From an uncultured Bacillota bacterium (GTDB taxonomy: Bacteria > Bacillota > Clostridia > Peptostreptococcales > Anaerovoracaceae): DNA of 7,046 nt. Positions 1 through 6,016 of this stretch are shown here, piece by piece. A program made the position numbers and the translations under genes. The notes beneath the pieces were generated by a model, which made no database searches, had not been told where the DNA came from, and saw nothing but the letters and a program-made list of their open reading frames with translations. The stretch covers positions 1-7,046 of the forward strand of contig CAMNJK010000079.1 of the NCBI GenBank assembly GCA_946541435.1, written 5' to 3'. The stretch's first letter is position 1, and each line of letters opens with the position of its first letter.

Positions 1-1223
1 GGACGAAAGAGCATGCTCCTCTCGCTGCAGCTGATGGTCCCGTAACCGAACCGGACCAGCTTTCCCGTGCCTGCTCCGTGACCGGAAAGGACTCCGGCCA
101 TGGGCCAGGTCTTTCCGTCCGCATCCGCCAGACTCCGGGACAGATACAGAAATCCGCCGCACTCCGCAATGGTGGGAAGTCCCCCTTCCACGGCCTGCCG
201 GATGCAGGACCGCATGGCTTCATTCTCTGCCAGCTGCTGTCCATACAGCTCCGGATATCCCCCGGGCAGATAGAGACCGCAGATGCCCTCCGGCAAGGTC
301 TGATCCCGCAGGGGGCTGAAATACCGGATCTCCGCTCCCGCATCCTCCAGGGCCCGGATGGTCTCCGCGTAGATGAAATTGAAGGCTTCATCCCGGGCCA
401 CCGCAATGGGGATTCCTGTCCCCGGTCCGGCGCCCGACGCCTTCTCCTCTGCGGTTTTCTCATCAGCTGTTCCGCCGACGCTAACACATCGCGCGTCCGC
501 CAGGTCTTCGGCTTTTTCGCTGTCCGCCGTTCCCTGATCTGTCATCTCCATCAGCCGCCCAAAATCGATGGTCTCCTCCATCCGGGCGCCGATCCGGTCG
601 ATGCGGTCCGCCAGATCCCGGATCTCCTCTGCCGTCATGAGTCCCAGATGCCGGCTCTCGAAAACTGCCTCTTCCATGTGGGGCAGATATCCCAGCACCG
701 GGATGCCGCTTTCCGCTTCGATGACGGGGGCGTACATCCGGTAATACATCTCGCTGCAGTCATTGAAGATCACGCCGCAGATCCTGCTGGGGGTCCGGAA
801 CTGCGCCAGCCCCCGGATCACCGCTGCCAGGGTCAGAGCCGCTCCTTTGGGACGCAGGACCAGAATGGCCGGGATCTGAAGAAGACTGGCCACATGCCAC
901 GCGCTGGCCCGGGCGGATGCCTTCATCTTCCCCTGCGTCATGCCGTCATAGTATCCCATGACCCCTTCGCAGACTGCCGCGTCATGTCCCGCGCATCCCC
1001 GGGCAAAAACATCCCGCACGCCGTCCTCTCCGGCCAGGAACACATCCAGATTGCTGCTTTCAATGCCCAGCACTGACCGGTGGAACATGGGATCGATATA
1101 GTCCGGACCGCACTTAAAAGCGCAGGGATCAAGTCCCTTGCGCCTGAGCAGGGCCAGCAGACCGCAGGTGACGGCCGTCTTGCCGCTGTTCGAAGATGCA
1201 GCTGTGATCATGAATTTCAGCAT
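1..1223 (-). CDS. cbiA: Cobyrinic acid a,c-diamide synthase CbiA (3'-truncated by window edge)
   Basis: The product is the cytoplasmic glutamine- and ATP-dependent amidotransferase that converts cobyrinate to its a,c-diamide (EC 6.3.5.11 family). The 407 codons visible run off the left edge without a stop; family members are about 450-460 residues, so roughly the last 50 are missing. The N-terminal synthetase domain has a P-loop-like motif at residues 8-16 (AASSNSGKT), followed by KCGPDYIDPMFH at about 37-48. The C-terminal class I glutamine amidotransferase domain begins near residue 271 (IAVARDEAF), has PGGYPELYG at about 320-328, and keeps the nucleophile Cys355 in AECGGFLYL. An Ala/Glu/Gly-rich linker (about residues 228-270) joins the domains and looks longer than usual. 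The ATG at 1221-1223 is preceded by AAGGAG at 5 nt spacing, which overlaps the cbiET stop codon, so the two genes are probably co-translated. The first Walker A glycine is replaced by Ala; see findings. Confidence 0.95.
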   Translation of the reverse strand, partial: MLKFMITAASSNSGKTAVTCGLLALLRRKGLDPCAFKCGPDYIDPMFHRSVLGIESSNLDVFLAGEDGVRDVFARGCAGHDAAVCEGVMGYYDGMTQGKMKASARASAWHVASLLQIPAILVLRPKGAALTLAAVIRGLAQFRTPSRICGVIFNDCSEMYYRMYAPVIEAESGIPVLGYLPHMEEAVFESRHLGLMTAEEIRDLADRIDRIGARMEETIDFGRLMEMTDQGTADSEKAEDLADARCVSVGGTADEKTAEEKASGAGPGTGIPIAVARDEAFNFIYAETIRALEDAGAEIRYFSPLRDQTLPEGICGLYLPGGYPELYGQQLAENEAMRSCIRQAVEGGLPTIAECGGFLYLSRSLADADGKTWPMAGVLSGHGAGTGKLVRFGYGTISCSERSMLFR

Positions 1224-1228
1224 TTCCG

Positions 1229-1234
1229 CTCCTT
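1229..1234 (-). promoter_or_regulatory. Ribosome-binding site of cbiA
   Basis: AAGGAG on the minus strand lies 5 nt before the cbiA ATG. Its two A residues are the last two bases of the cbiET TAA stop codon. This places ribosome release from cbiET directly on the cbiA initiation site and supports the ATG at 1221-1223 as the start. Confidence 0.75.
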
Positions 1235-2468
1235 ATCCCTTTCGCTCTCCTGTGATGATGTAGATGGGATTGCCTGCCATCATCATATGTTTTGCGCCCA
1301 GTTTCCGCGCGGTACTGACCGAGACATGGGTGATCTCCGGGTCAAGCCCCGCGGCGTCCATGGCCGTGACGGCCTCCTGCAGGGTCTCCAGCACGATGGC
1401 GGAGACGCAGATCCTCGCATCCGGATTCTTCTCCAGCGCAGCATGGATGATCTCCGTCAGGTTTCCGCTGGAACCGCCGATGAAGACCCGGTCCGGCGCG
1501 GGAAGGTCTGCCAGGGCCTCCGGCGCGGCGCCTTCCACGGGGATCAGGTTCCAGACCCCGAATTTTTCCCGGTTCTGCCGGATCAGGTCGCAGCCCTCGC
1601 TGCCCCGTTCCACCGCCCAGACCCGGCCGGCGGAGGCTTTCATGGCCATCTCAACAGAGACACTGCCTGTCCCCGCGCCCACATCCCAGACCCGGTCGGT
1701 CCTGCGGATCTGAAGATGTCCTAAGACCGCTGCCCGCACATCCTGTTTGGTCATGGGCACCTGGCCCCGGATGAATTCACTGTCATCGATGCCCGGGGTC
1801 AGATCGCCGGACCAGGAGGCCGGCTCAGCCAGCATGACCGAGAGGGGCGCGAAGGACTTCTCCGCGAATTCTGCCGCACTGCCGGTCAGGATCCGTTCGT
1901 CTTCATAGGTCAGCCGTTCCCCCACGGAGACCTGCAGGTCTCCCAGTCCGGCTTCCTTCAGCTGTCCGCAGAGTTCTGCGGGAGTCAGTTTCCCGCCGGT
2001 GAGGAAAAAGACCGGCTGCGCTCCCATCACAGCGGTCACCGCATCACAGTCTGTCCCGTGGGCGGATACCAGGCGCCAGTCCTGCCAGGGCCTGCCCAGC
2101 CGGGCGGAGAGCACCTGGATGCTTGAGATGCCCGGCATCACCCGGGCCTGGATTCCCGCTTCCTCAAGCAAAGGCAGGAGACTCCTTGTTCCGGAATAGA
2201 ATCCGGAATCCCCGCTGTAGGCAACACAGATGCGGGGCTCTTCTGCCTGCTTTTGGGCGCTTTCCGGGTGATTCACGGTCTCCTGGATCAGCGAACAGAT
2301 CTCTGCAGCATAAATGGCCGGTACCCGCTTTCCTGCACAGTCCGCCGGAAGGCCTTCCAGAAGCCGCTCCGCCCCGATGATCAGGTCCGCTTCCTGCAGG
2401 GCCTGCCGCACTTCCACGGTCATGGTGCCCAGATCGCCGCATCCTGTTCCTGCCAATGTAACACTCAT
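1233..2468 (-). CDS. cbiET: Bifunctional CbiET: cobalt-precorrin-7 C5-methyltransferase / cobalt-precorrin-6B C15-methyltransferase (decarboxylating)
   Basis: This 411-residue protein fuses CbiE and CbiT, the arrangement of CobL in aerobic organisms. Both halves use S-adenosylmethionine: CbiT methylates C15 and removes the C12 acetate carboxyl, and CbiE methylates C5. The CbiE half (about residues 1-215) shows GTGCGD at 7-12, YSGDSGFYSG at 84-93, PGISS at 112-116 and LGRPWQDWRLVSAHG at 124-138. The CbiT half (about 225-411) opens with GIDDSEF and PMTKQDVRA, has the class I methyltransferase glycine-rich loop DVGAGTGSVSVE at 262-273, an acidic residue in AVE near 287, and DRVFIGGSSGNL at 326-337. 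I chose the ATG at 2466-2468 over the in-frame ATG at 2484-2486 for three reasons: it overlaps the cbiJ stop as ATGA, a GGGAGAG site lies 6 nt upstream, and CbiE proteins start directly at the SAM-binding strand. Both catalytic halves look intact. Confidence 0.96.
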   Translation of the reverse strand: MSVTLAGTGCGDLGTMTVEVRQALQEADLIIGAERLLEGLPADCAGKRVPAIYAAEICSLIQETVNHPESAQKQAEEPRICVAYSGDSGFYSGTRSLLPLLEEAGIQARVMPGISSIQVLSARLGRPWQDWRLVSAHGTDCDAVTAVMGAQPVFFLTGGKLTPAELCGQLKEAGLGDLQVSVGERLTYEDERILTGSAAEFAEKSFAPLSVMLAEPASWSGDLTPGIDDSEFIRGQVPMTKQDVRAAVLGHLQIRRTDRVWDVGAGTGSVSVEMAMKASAGRVWAVERGSEGCDLIRQNREKFGVWNLIPVEGAAPEALADLPAPDRVFIGGSSGNLTEIIHAALEKNPDARICVSAIVLETLQEAVTAMDAAGLDPEITHVSVSTARKLGAKHMMMAGNPIYIITGERKG

Positions 2469-3265
2469 TTCATTCTCTCCCTGCATGCTGACAGCACGTC
2501 TTCATAGCTCAGTCCTTCGTCCTCCGGACGGGCGATCACGATGGCCGGGATTCCTTCTTCTGCGCAGGCCCGGATCTTCTCCGCAAACCCGCCGCTTTTC
2601 CCGCTCTCTTTGGTGACCATCACCGCGATCCGGTAATCCCGCAGCACCGCCCGGTTCAGTTCTTCGCTGAAGGGTCCCTGGACCGCCACGATGTTCCTGT
2701 GGGGAATGCCGGCCTTCTCGCAGGCTTCGATGCTGGATCCCACCGGGAGCACCCGGGGCACCAGATGCTCCGGATCACAGACTGCCGCGTAAATGGGCAG
2801 GTCTTTGGAACCGGTGGTGAGCAGGATCCTGCCCCCGGGGCCTGCGGTCTCGTCTGCCAGCGCTGCCGCCTGATGGGCGTCCGCTGCCGTCAGGATCCGG
2901 AAGCCCGGGACGCCGGAAGTCCTTCCGTCCCCTCCTCTGCCGGCAGGATCTGCGGTCAGTTCACTCCGTCCCCGCACCAGGCGGAGCCGGTCGACATTCT
3001 CCGCCGCAGCCGCACGCCGGATGTTCTCTGTGACCACCACTGCATAGGGGTGGGTGGCATCCACCACCAGATCCGCCCCCCGGATCAGGTCCCGGATCTC
3101 GGCTTCATCCTTCAGCCCTTCCGAGATGCGGACGCCGGGGATGACGCCCTGCTCCTCCGCCCCCACATCCGAAGCCACGCTGACGATCACGTCAGCGCCT
3201 TCCGCTGCCAGGGCCTTGGACAATTCCCGACCTTCAGTTGTTCCGCTGAAGATGACTGTCTTCAT
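2465..3265 (-). CDS. cbiJ: Cobalt-precorrin-6A reductase CbiJ (CobK family)
   Basis: The protein reduces the corrin-ring precursor cobalt-precorrin-6A to 6B with a nicotinamide nucleotide, between CbiD and CbiT in the pathway. Its 266 residues are close to the usual family length of about 240-260. Visible family motifs are GTTEGR at residues 8-13 (N-terminal nucleotide-binding region), DATHPYA at 69-75, LTTGSKDL at 149-156, RVLP at 171-174, GPFS at 197-200 and VTKESGKSGGFAEK at 217-230. A Gly/Arg/Asp-rich stretch at about 101-122 seems longer than the corresponding loop in typical members. The ATG at 3263-3265 overlaps the cbiH stop by 4 nt (ATGA), and the 3' end overlaps the cbiET start in the same way, so the gene sits inside a coupled block. 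The site upstream (GGAG, about 12 nt away) is weak, which makes coupling from cbiH more likely than independent initiation. Confidence 0.95.
   Translation of the reverse strand: MKTVIFSGTTEGRELSKALAAEGADVIVSVASDVGAEEQGVIPGVRISEGLKDEAEIRDLIRGADLVVDATHPYAVVVTENIRRAAAAENVDRLRLVRGRSELTADPAGRGGDGRTSGVPGFRILTAADAHQAAALADETAGPGGRILLTTGSKDLPIYAAVCDPEHLVPRVLPVGSSIEACEKAGIPHRNIVAVQGPFSEELNRAVLRDYRIAVMVTKESGKSGGFAEKIRACAEEGIPAIVIARPEDEGLSYEDVLSACRERMK
2475..2481 (-). promoter_or_regulatory. Ribosome-binding site that sets the cbiET start
   Basis: GGGAGAG on the minus strand is 6 nt upstream of the ATG at 2466-2468. It lies inside the 3' end of cbiJ and just downstream of the competing in-frame ATG at 2484-2486, so it favours the shorter start. 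Confidence 0.65.
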
Positions 3266-4008
3266 CTCTGAAACTCGCTCCGTTTCTCATATCCCCGGGG
3301 GGTGACCATCCGCCCGCTGATGATCCGGGTGGAGTCCGATCCGATGAATACAGTGGTAAACATGTCAATGGGTTCCCCCGGCAGGTCCTCCAGCTTCACC
3401 AACCGGTATTCCTGCCCTTCCCGGCCGATGTTCTTCACCCAGCCGCAGACCGTATCCCCGCTCTTGTGCTCCATCAGGATCTTTACCGCCTTCTCCAGAT
3501 AGTCGCTGCGTTTTTTTGATCTGGGATTGTAGAGGCAGACCGCGAAATCTCCTTCTGCCGCGCATCTGAGACGCTTCTCGATCAGCTCCCAGGGGGTCAG
3601 CAGATCCGACAGAGAAATCAGGCAGAAATCGTGACCGATGGGCGCGCCCAGAACTGCCGCGCCGGAGATGGCCGCCGTTACACCGCTGACCACTTCGATC
3701 TCCACATCACCGTACTGGTCTGCCAGCTCGAACAAAAGACCTGCCATGCCGTACACGCCGGCATCTCCGCTGCAGACCATGGCCACGGACTTGCCAGCCT
3801 TTGCAGTCTCGATCGCCCAGCGGCACCGCTCGATCTCCTGTTTCATGGCCGTGGTGTACATTTCCTTGTCCGGGAACAGATCCCGCACCAGATCCACGTA
3901 GACCGTATATCCGGCGATGACATCGGCATTCTCCAGCGCCTGCATCGCTTCTTCTGTAAAAAACTCCCGGCCGCCCGGGCCGATTCCTACCGCGTAAACT
4001 TTATTCAT
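3262..4008 (-). CDS. cbiH: Cobalt-precorrin-3 C17-methyltransferase CbiH (CobJ family)
   Basis: This SAM-dependent enzyme methylates C17 and drives ring contraction, forming the delta-lactone intermediate cobalt-precorrin-4. The 248-residue protein has the full tetrapyrrole-methylase fold signature: GIGPGG at 8-13, CSGDAGVYGMAGL at 79-91, LGAPIGHDF at 120-128, ISLSDLLTPW at 131-140, YNPRSKKR at 160-167 and TTVFIGSDSTRI at 218-229. The family's usual PGVTAA element reads SGVTAA here (residue 108). I took the ATG at 4006-4008 rather than an in-frame ATG at 4033-4035: it begins directly at the conserved first strand (NKVYAVGIGPGG), and GGGAG lies 10 nt upstream, whereas the longer start has no good site. 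The start overlaps the last 8 nt of cbiG, and the stop overlaps cbiJ by 4 nt. It has no fused second domain, unlike some CbiH proteins. Confidence 0.95.
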   Translation of the reverse strand: MNKVYAVGIGPGGREFFTEEAMQALENADVIAGYTVYVDLVRDLFPDKEMYTTAMKQEIERCRWAIETAKAGKSVAMVCSGDAGVYGMAGLLFELADQYGDVEIEVVSGVTAAISGAAVLGAPIGHDFCLISLSDLLTPWELIEKRLRCAAEGDFAVCLYNPRSKKRSDYLEKAVKILMEHKSGDTVCGWVKNIGREGQEYRLVKLEDLPGEPIDMFTTVFIGSDSTRIISGRMVTPRGYEKRSEFQR

Positions 4009-5098
4009 TGTCTTTCCACTCCCAGTTTGGTTCATATGGTTTCATCGCCACTGCCATGGTCACGCCGCCGCCTGCCACCTTGGACTGCAGAAGTTCTCCG
4101 CCGGAGGCCAGCACCGCGCTGCGCTCGCAGACATTGTCCACGCCGGTGATGTTGGCCACGAAGGCCGAAGGCGTGAATTCACCTTCCGCCGCGCGCAGTT
4201 CCTCGCTGCTGTAGATGTACAGGGGCCAGCCATGGGCTTCACAGAATTCGATCAGCCCCGGTTCATCCTTCTTCAGGTCGATGGTGGCCACCCCGCAGAT
4301 GGCGGCCGGATGGATACAGGTCATTTCCAGGATGTCGAAGAGCCGGTCCTCGATGGCATCCGCCGGCGTTCCCCGGCGGCATCCCACGCCCAGGATGCAG
4401 ACCCTGGGCACCAGATGCAGGGGGCGTCTTCCGATGACCTCAATGTCCAGACTGACATCGATGTCATTGGTGCTGACGGCATCTCCTTCGCCCGGTTCCT
4501 GATCCGCATCGTAGATATATGTCTGGGTCTCCGGCGGGATGAAATCGATCCCCTCCGGTACTTCCCCGGCAACAGGCCAGCGACTGTAGATGGAGACTTT
4601 GCGTCCTGCCAGGATCGCCCCGGAGACGTGCATGATCCGTTCCTTCTCCAGAAGCTGGCATCCCTGCCGCTTCGCCCACTCATCCACAGCGAACACCCCG
4701 TTCACATCCGTGGCCGTGGTGATGACACAGTCGCTGCCGGTCACTTTTGAGATCCGACGGGCCAGATCGTTGGCGCCGCCCAGATGCCCCGACAGAAGCG
4801 GGATCACGTGCAGGGCCTGCTCATCGATGACCACCACCGCCGGATCCGTGGTCTTGTCTTTCACATAGGGGGCGATGGCCCGCACCGCGATGCCCGCGGC
4901 GCCCACGAAAATGAGGGCATCCGCTTCATTGAAGTGGGCCGCCGTCCACGCTTTTACATCCATGGGGTTCCCGCCCGCAGGAGCCCTGCCGCTGCGCGCT
5001 GCCTGCGCGCCGATGGCTTCCGCGATTTTCTCTGCCAGCGCAAAACCCTTCTCTGAGAACGCGATGGCAAAAATCCGGTCACTTGATTCTACTGTCAT
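4001..5098 (-). CDS. cbiG: Cobalt-precorrin-5A hydrolase CbiG
   Basis: CbiG opens the lactone of cobalt-precorrin-5A and releases the extruded two-carbon fragment as acetaldehyde, giving 5B. It is specific to the anaerobic route and is one of the best diagnostics of the pathway here. The 365 residues contain the expected N-terminal domain (FVGAAGIAVRAIAPYV at 64-79, then KDKTTDPAVVVIDE, and HVIPLLSGHLGGAN at 97-110), a less conserved central region (about 120-230), and the C-terminal domain with GVGCRRGTP at 237-245, ATIDLKKDEPGL at 271-282, FTPSAF at 308-313, GVDNVCERSAVL at 319-330 and GVTMAVA at 345-351. The ATG at 5096-5098 has AGAGG 8 nt upstream and gives a short lead before the first strand. 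The 3' end overlaps cbiH by 8 nt. Length and motifs suggest an intact, unfused enzyme. Confidence 0.96.
   Translation of the reverse strand: MTVESSDRIFAIAFSEKGFALAEKIAEAIGAQAARSGRAPAGGNPMDVKAWTAAHFNEADALIFVGAAGIAVRAIAPYVKDKTTDPAVVVIDEQALHVIPLLSGHLGGANDLARRISKVTGSDCVITTATDVNGVFAVDEWAKRQGCQLLEKERIMHVSGAILAGRKVSIYSRWPVAGEVPEGIDFIPPETQTYIYDADQEPGEGDAVSTNDIDVSLDIEVIGRRPLHLVPRVCILGVGCRRGTPADAIEDRLFDILEMTCIHPAAICGVATIDLKKDEPGLIEFCEAHGWPLYIYSSEELRAAEGEFTPSAFVANITGVDNVCERSAVLASGGELLQSKVAGGGVTMAVAMKPYEPNWEWKDNE
4019..4023 (-). promoter_or_regulatory. Probable ribosome-binding site that sets the cbiH start
   Basis: GGGAG on the minus strand lies 10 nt before the ATG at 4006-4008, within the 3' end of cbiG. 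The spacing is slightly long. It supports the shorter cbiH start over the ATG at 4033-4035. Confidence 0.5.
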
Positions 5099-5106
5099 TC
5101 GTTCTA

Positions 5107-5111
5107 CCTCT
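5107..5111 (-). promoter_or_regulatory. Ribosome-binding site of cbiG
   Basis: AGAGG on the minus strand, in an A/G-rich run, lies 8 nt before the cbiG ATG. It is inside the 63-nt spacer after cbiF, so cbiG can probably initiate independently. Confidence 0.6.
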
Positions 5112-5153
5112 TCTTTTCACATCTGCTTTCCTGTATGCTCTCATGCACACGCT

Positions 5154-5177
5154 GCCGGCTGCTATTTCTCCGCCGGC
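5154..5177 (-). repeat. Inverted repeat across the cbiF stop codon
   Basis: Two GCCGGC hexamers (5154-5159 and 5172-5177) flank a 12-nt interval that includes the cbiF TAG stop. They could form a six-pair all-GC stem in the transcript. Each arm is itself a palindrome, and no U-tract follows, so this is not an intrinsic terminator. It may be chance in GC-rich sequence. Confidence 0.3.
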
Positions 5178-5941
5178 TCCCTGCTATGGCTGCTGGCCTG
5201 CCGGAATTCCGTAGTAAACGTGGGATCATAGAGCTTGCTCCGCTCATATTCACTGTCCAGGAATCCCCCCACCAGGATCAGCGCGGTCTTGGTGATGTCA
5301 TTTTCCCGGGCGGCTTCCGCCAGTGTGCTGACGGTGCAGCGGACCACTTTTTCCTCGGGCCAGGTGGCCTTGTAGACCAGAGCCGCGGGAGCATCGGGAG
5401 CATATCCGCCCGCCATGAGCTCCGCGCTCACTTCTTCCAGCAGTCCCGTGGACAGGAAGATCACCATGGTGCAGTCGTGCTCCGCAAAGGACCGGATGCT
5501 TTCTTTCTCCGGCACCGGCGTTCTTCCCGCCATTCTGGTGATGACCACGCTCTGGCTCACATTGGGCAGGGTATATTCCGCGAACAGGGCCGCGGCAGCT
5601 CCGCTGAAGCTGGAAACGCCCGGGCTGTCATCATAGCTGATGCCCAGTCTGTCCAGCTCATCCATCTGCTCCCGGATCGCCCCATAAAGGCTGGCGTCGC
5701 CGGTATGGAGCCGCACGGTGTCCTGACCCTTGTCCTCCGCATCCTTCATCACATCGATGACCTCTTCCAGGGTCATCTTCGCGCTGTTAAAGATCCGGCA
5801 GCCTTCCTTCGCGTTCTCCAGCAGAGCCGGATTCACCAGGCTTCCTGCATAAATGATAACATCTGCCTCCTGCAGCAGCCGCTGTCCCCTTACAGTAATC
5901 AGATCCGCAGCGCCCGGTCCCGCGCCCACAAAATGTATCAT
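5162..5941 (-). CDS. cbiF: Cobalt-precorrin-4 C11-methyltransferase CbiF (CobM family)
   Basis: This SAM-dependent tetrapyrrole methylase adds the C11 methyl group to cobalt-precorrin-4, producing 5A, the substrate of CbiG encoded next. The 259-residue protein shows VGAGPG at 5-10, YAGSLVNPALL at 31-41, LHTGDASLYGA at 78-88, PGVSSF at 107-112, a conserved ITRMAGRTPVP segment ending near 144, WPEEK at 194-198 and the C-terminal RSKLYDPTF at 234-242. The usual Pro of the GDPSLYGA motif is Ala. The last 12 or so residues form a polar tail beyond the conserved end. I chose the ATG at 5939-5941 because it starts exactly at the first conserved strand (IHFVGAGPG) and has GGAAGGA 9 nt upstream. A longer frame from a GTG at 5981-5983 would add 14 residues unlike the family and encode through the ribosome-binding site. 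A 75-nt spacer separates it from cbiD. Confidence 0.96.
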   Translation of the reverse strand: MIHFVGAGPGAADLITVRGQRLLQEADVIIYAGSLVNPALLENAKEGCRIFNSAKMTLEEVIDVMKDAEDKGQDTVRLHTGDASLYGAIREQMDELDRLGISYDDSPGVSSFSGAAAALFAEYTLPNVSQSVVITRMAGRTPVPEKESIRSFAEHDCTMVIFLSTGLLEEVSAELMAGGYAPDAPAALVYKATWPEEKVVRCTVSTLAEAARENDITKTALILVGGFLDSEYERSKLYDPTFTTEFRQASSHSREPAEK

Positions 5942-5950
5942 GCCCTGTCT

Positions 5951-5957
5951 TCCTTCC
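5951..5957 (-). promoter_or_regulatory. Ribosome-binding site that sets the cbiF start
   Basis: GGAAGGA on the minus strand lies 9 nt before the ATG at 5939-5941 and only one base after the hairpin at 5959-5980. It rules in favour of the ATG over the upstream in-frame GTG. Confidence 0.7.
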
Positions 5958-5958
5958 C

Positions 5959-5980
5959 GCAGCGTATTTCCCGACGCTGC
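5959..5980 (-). repeat. Hairpin just upstream of the cbiF ribosome-binding site
   Basis: The arms GCAGCGT (5959-5965) and ACGCTGC (5974-5980) are perfect reverse complements of 7 nt around an 8-nt loop. The stem ends one base before the GGAAGGA site. There is no U-tract, so it is not a Rho-independent terminator. A stem in this position could protect a processed mRNA end or tune cbiF translation; that is inference from position only. Confidence 0.5.
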
Positions 5981-6016
5981 CACATAATATGAAACGATTC
6001 TTATCTGCCTCCGCCG

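Noticed and set aside
78..1076. 332-codon plus-strand open frame
   Set aside because: It is antisense to cbiA, whose minus-strand product matches the family over its whole length. The plus-strand translation has no recognisable domain and a Cys/His/Arg/Pro-rich composition typical of an antisense shadow in GC-rich DNA.
1080..1724. 214-codon plus-strand open frame across the cbiET-cbiA junction
   Set aside because: It is antisense to the CbiT methyltransferase half and the CbiA P-loop region, both clearly coding; its composition is shadow-like.
3631..4149. 172-codon plus-strand open frame across the cbiG-cbiH junction
   Set aside because: It is antisense to conserved CbiH and CbiG motifs and has no recognisable product.
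5942..5983. GTG start at 5981-5983 extending CbiF by 14 residues
   Set aside because: The extension reads through the ribosome-binding site and hairpin and lies before the conserved N-terminal strand, where family members begin.
5135..5992. 285-codon plus-strand open frame
   Set aside because: It is antisense to the well-supported cbiF and extends into both flanking spacers; the translation shows no domain, and no ribosome-binding site supports it.
5942..6016. Intrinsic terminator between cbiD and cbiF
   Set aside because: A stem is present but no U-rich tract follows it; the next bases are a purine-rich ribosome-binding site.
5099..6016. Cobalamin riboswitch in the longer spacers
   Set aside because: The spacers are 63 and 75 nt, too short for the roughly 200-nt element, and I see no B12-box-like core.
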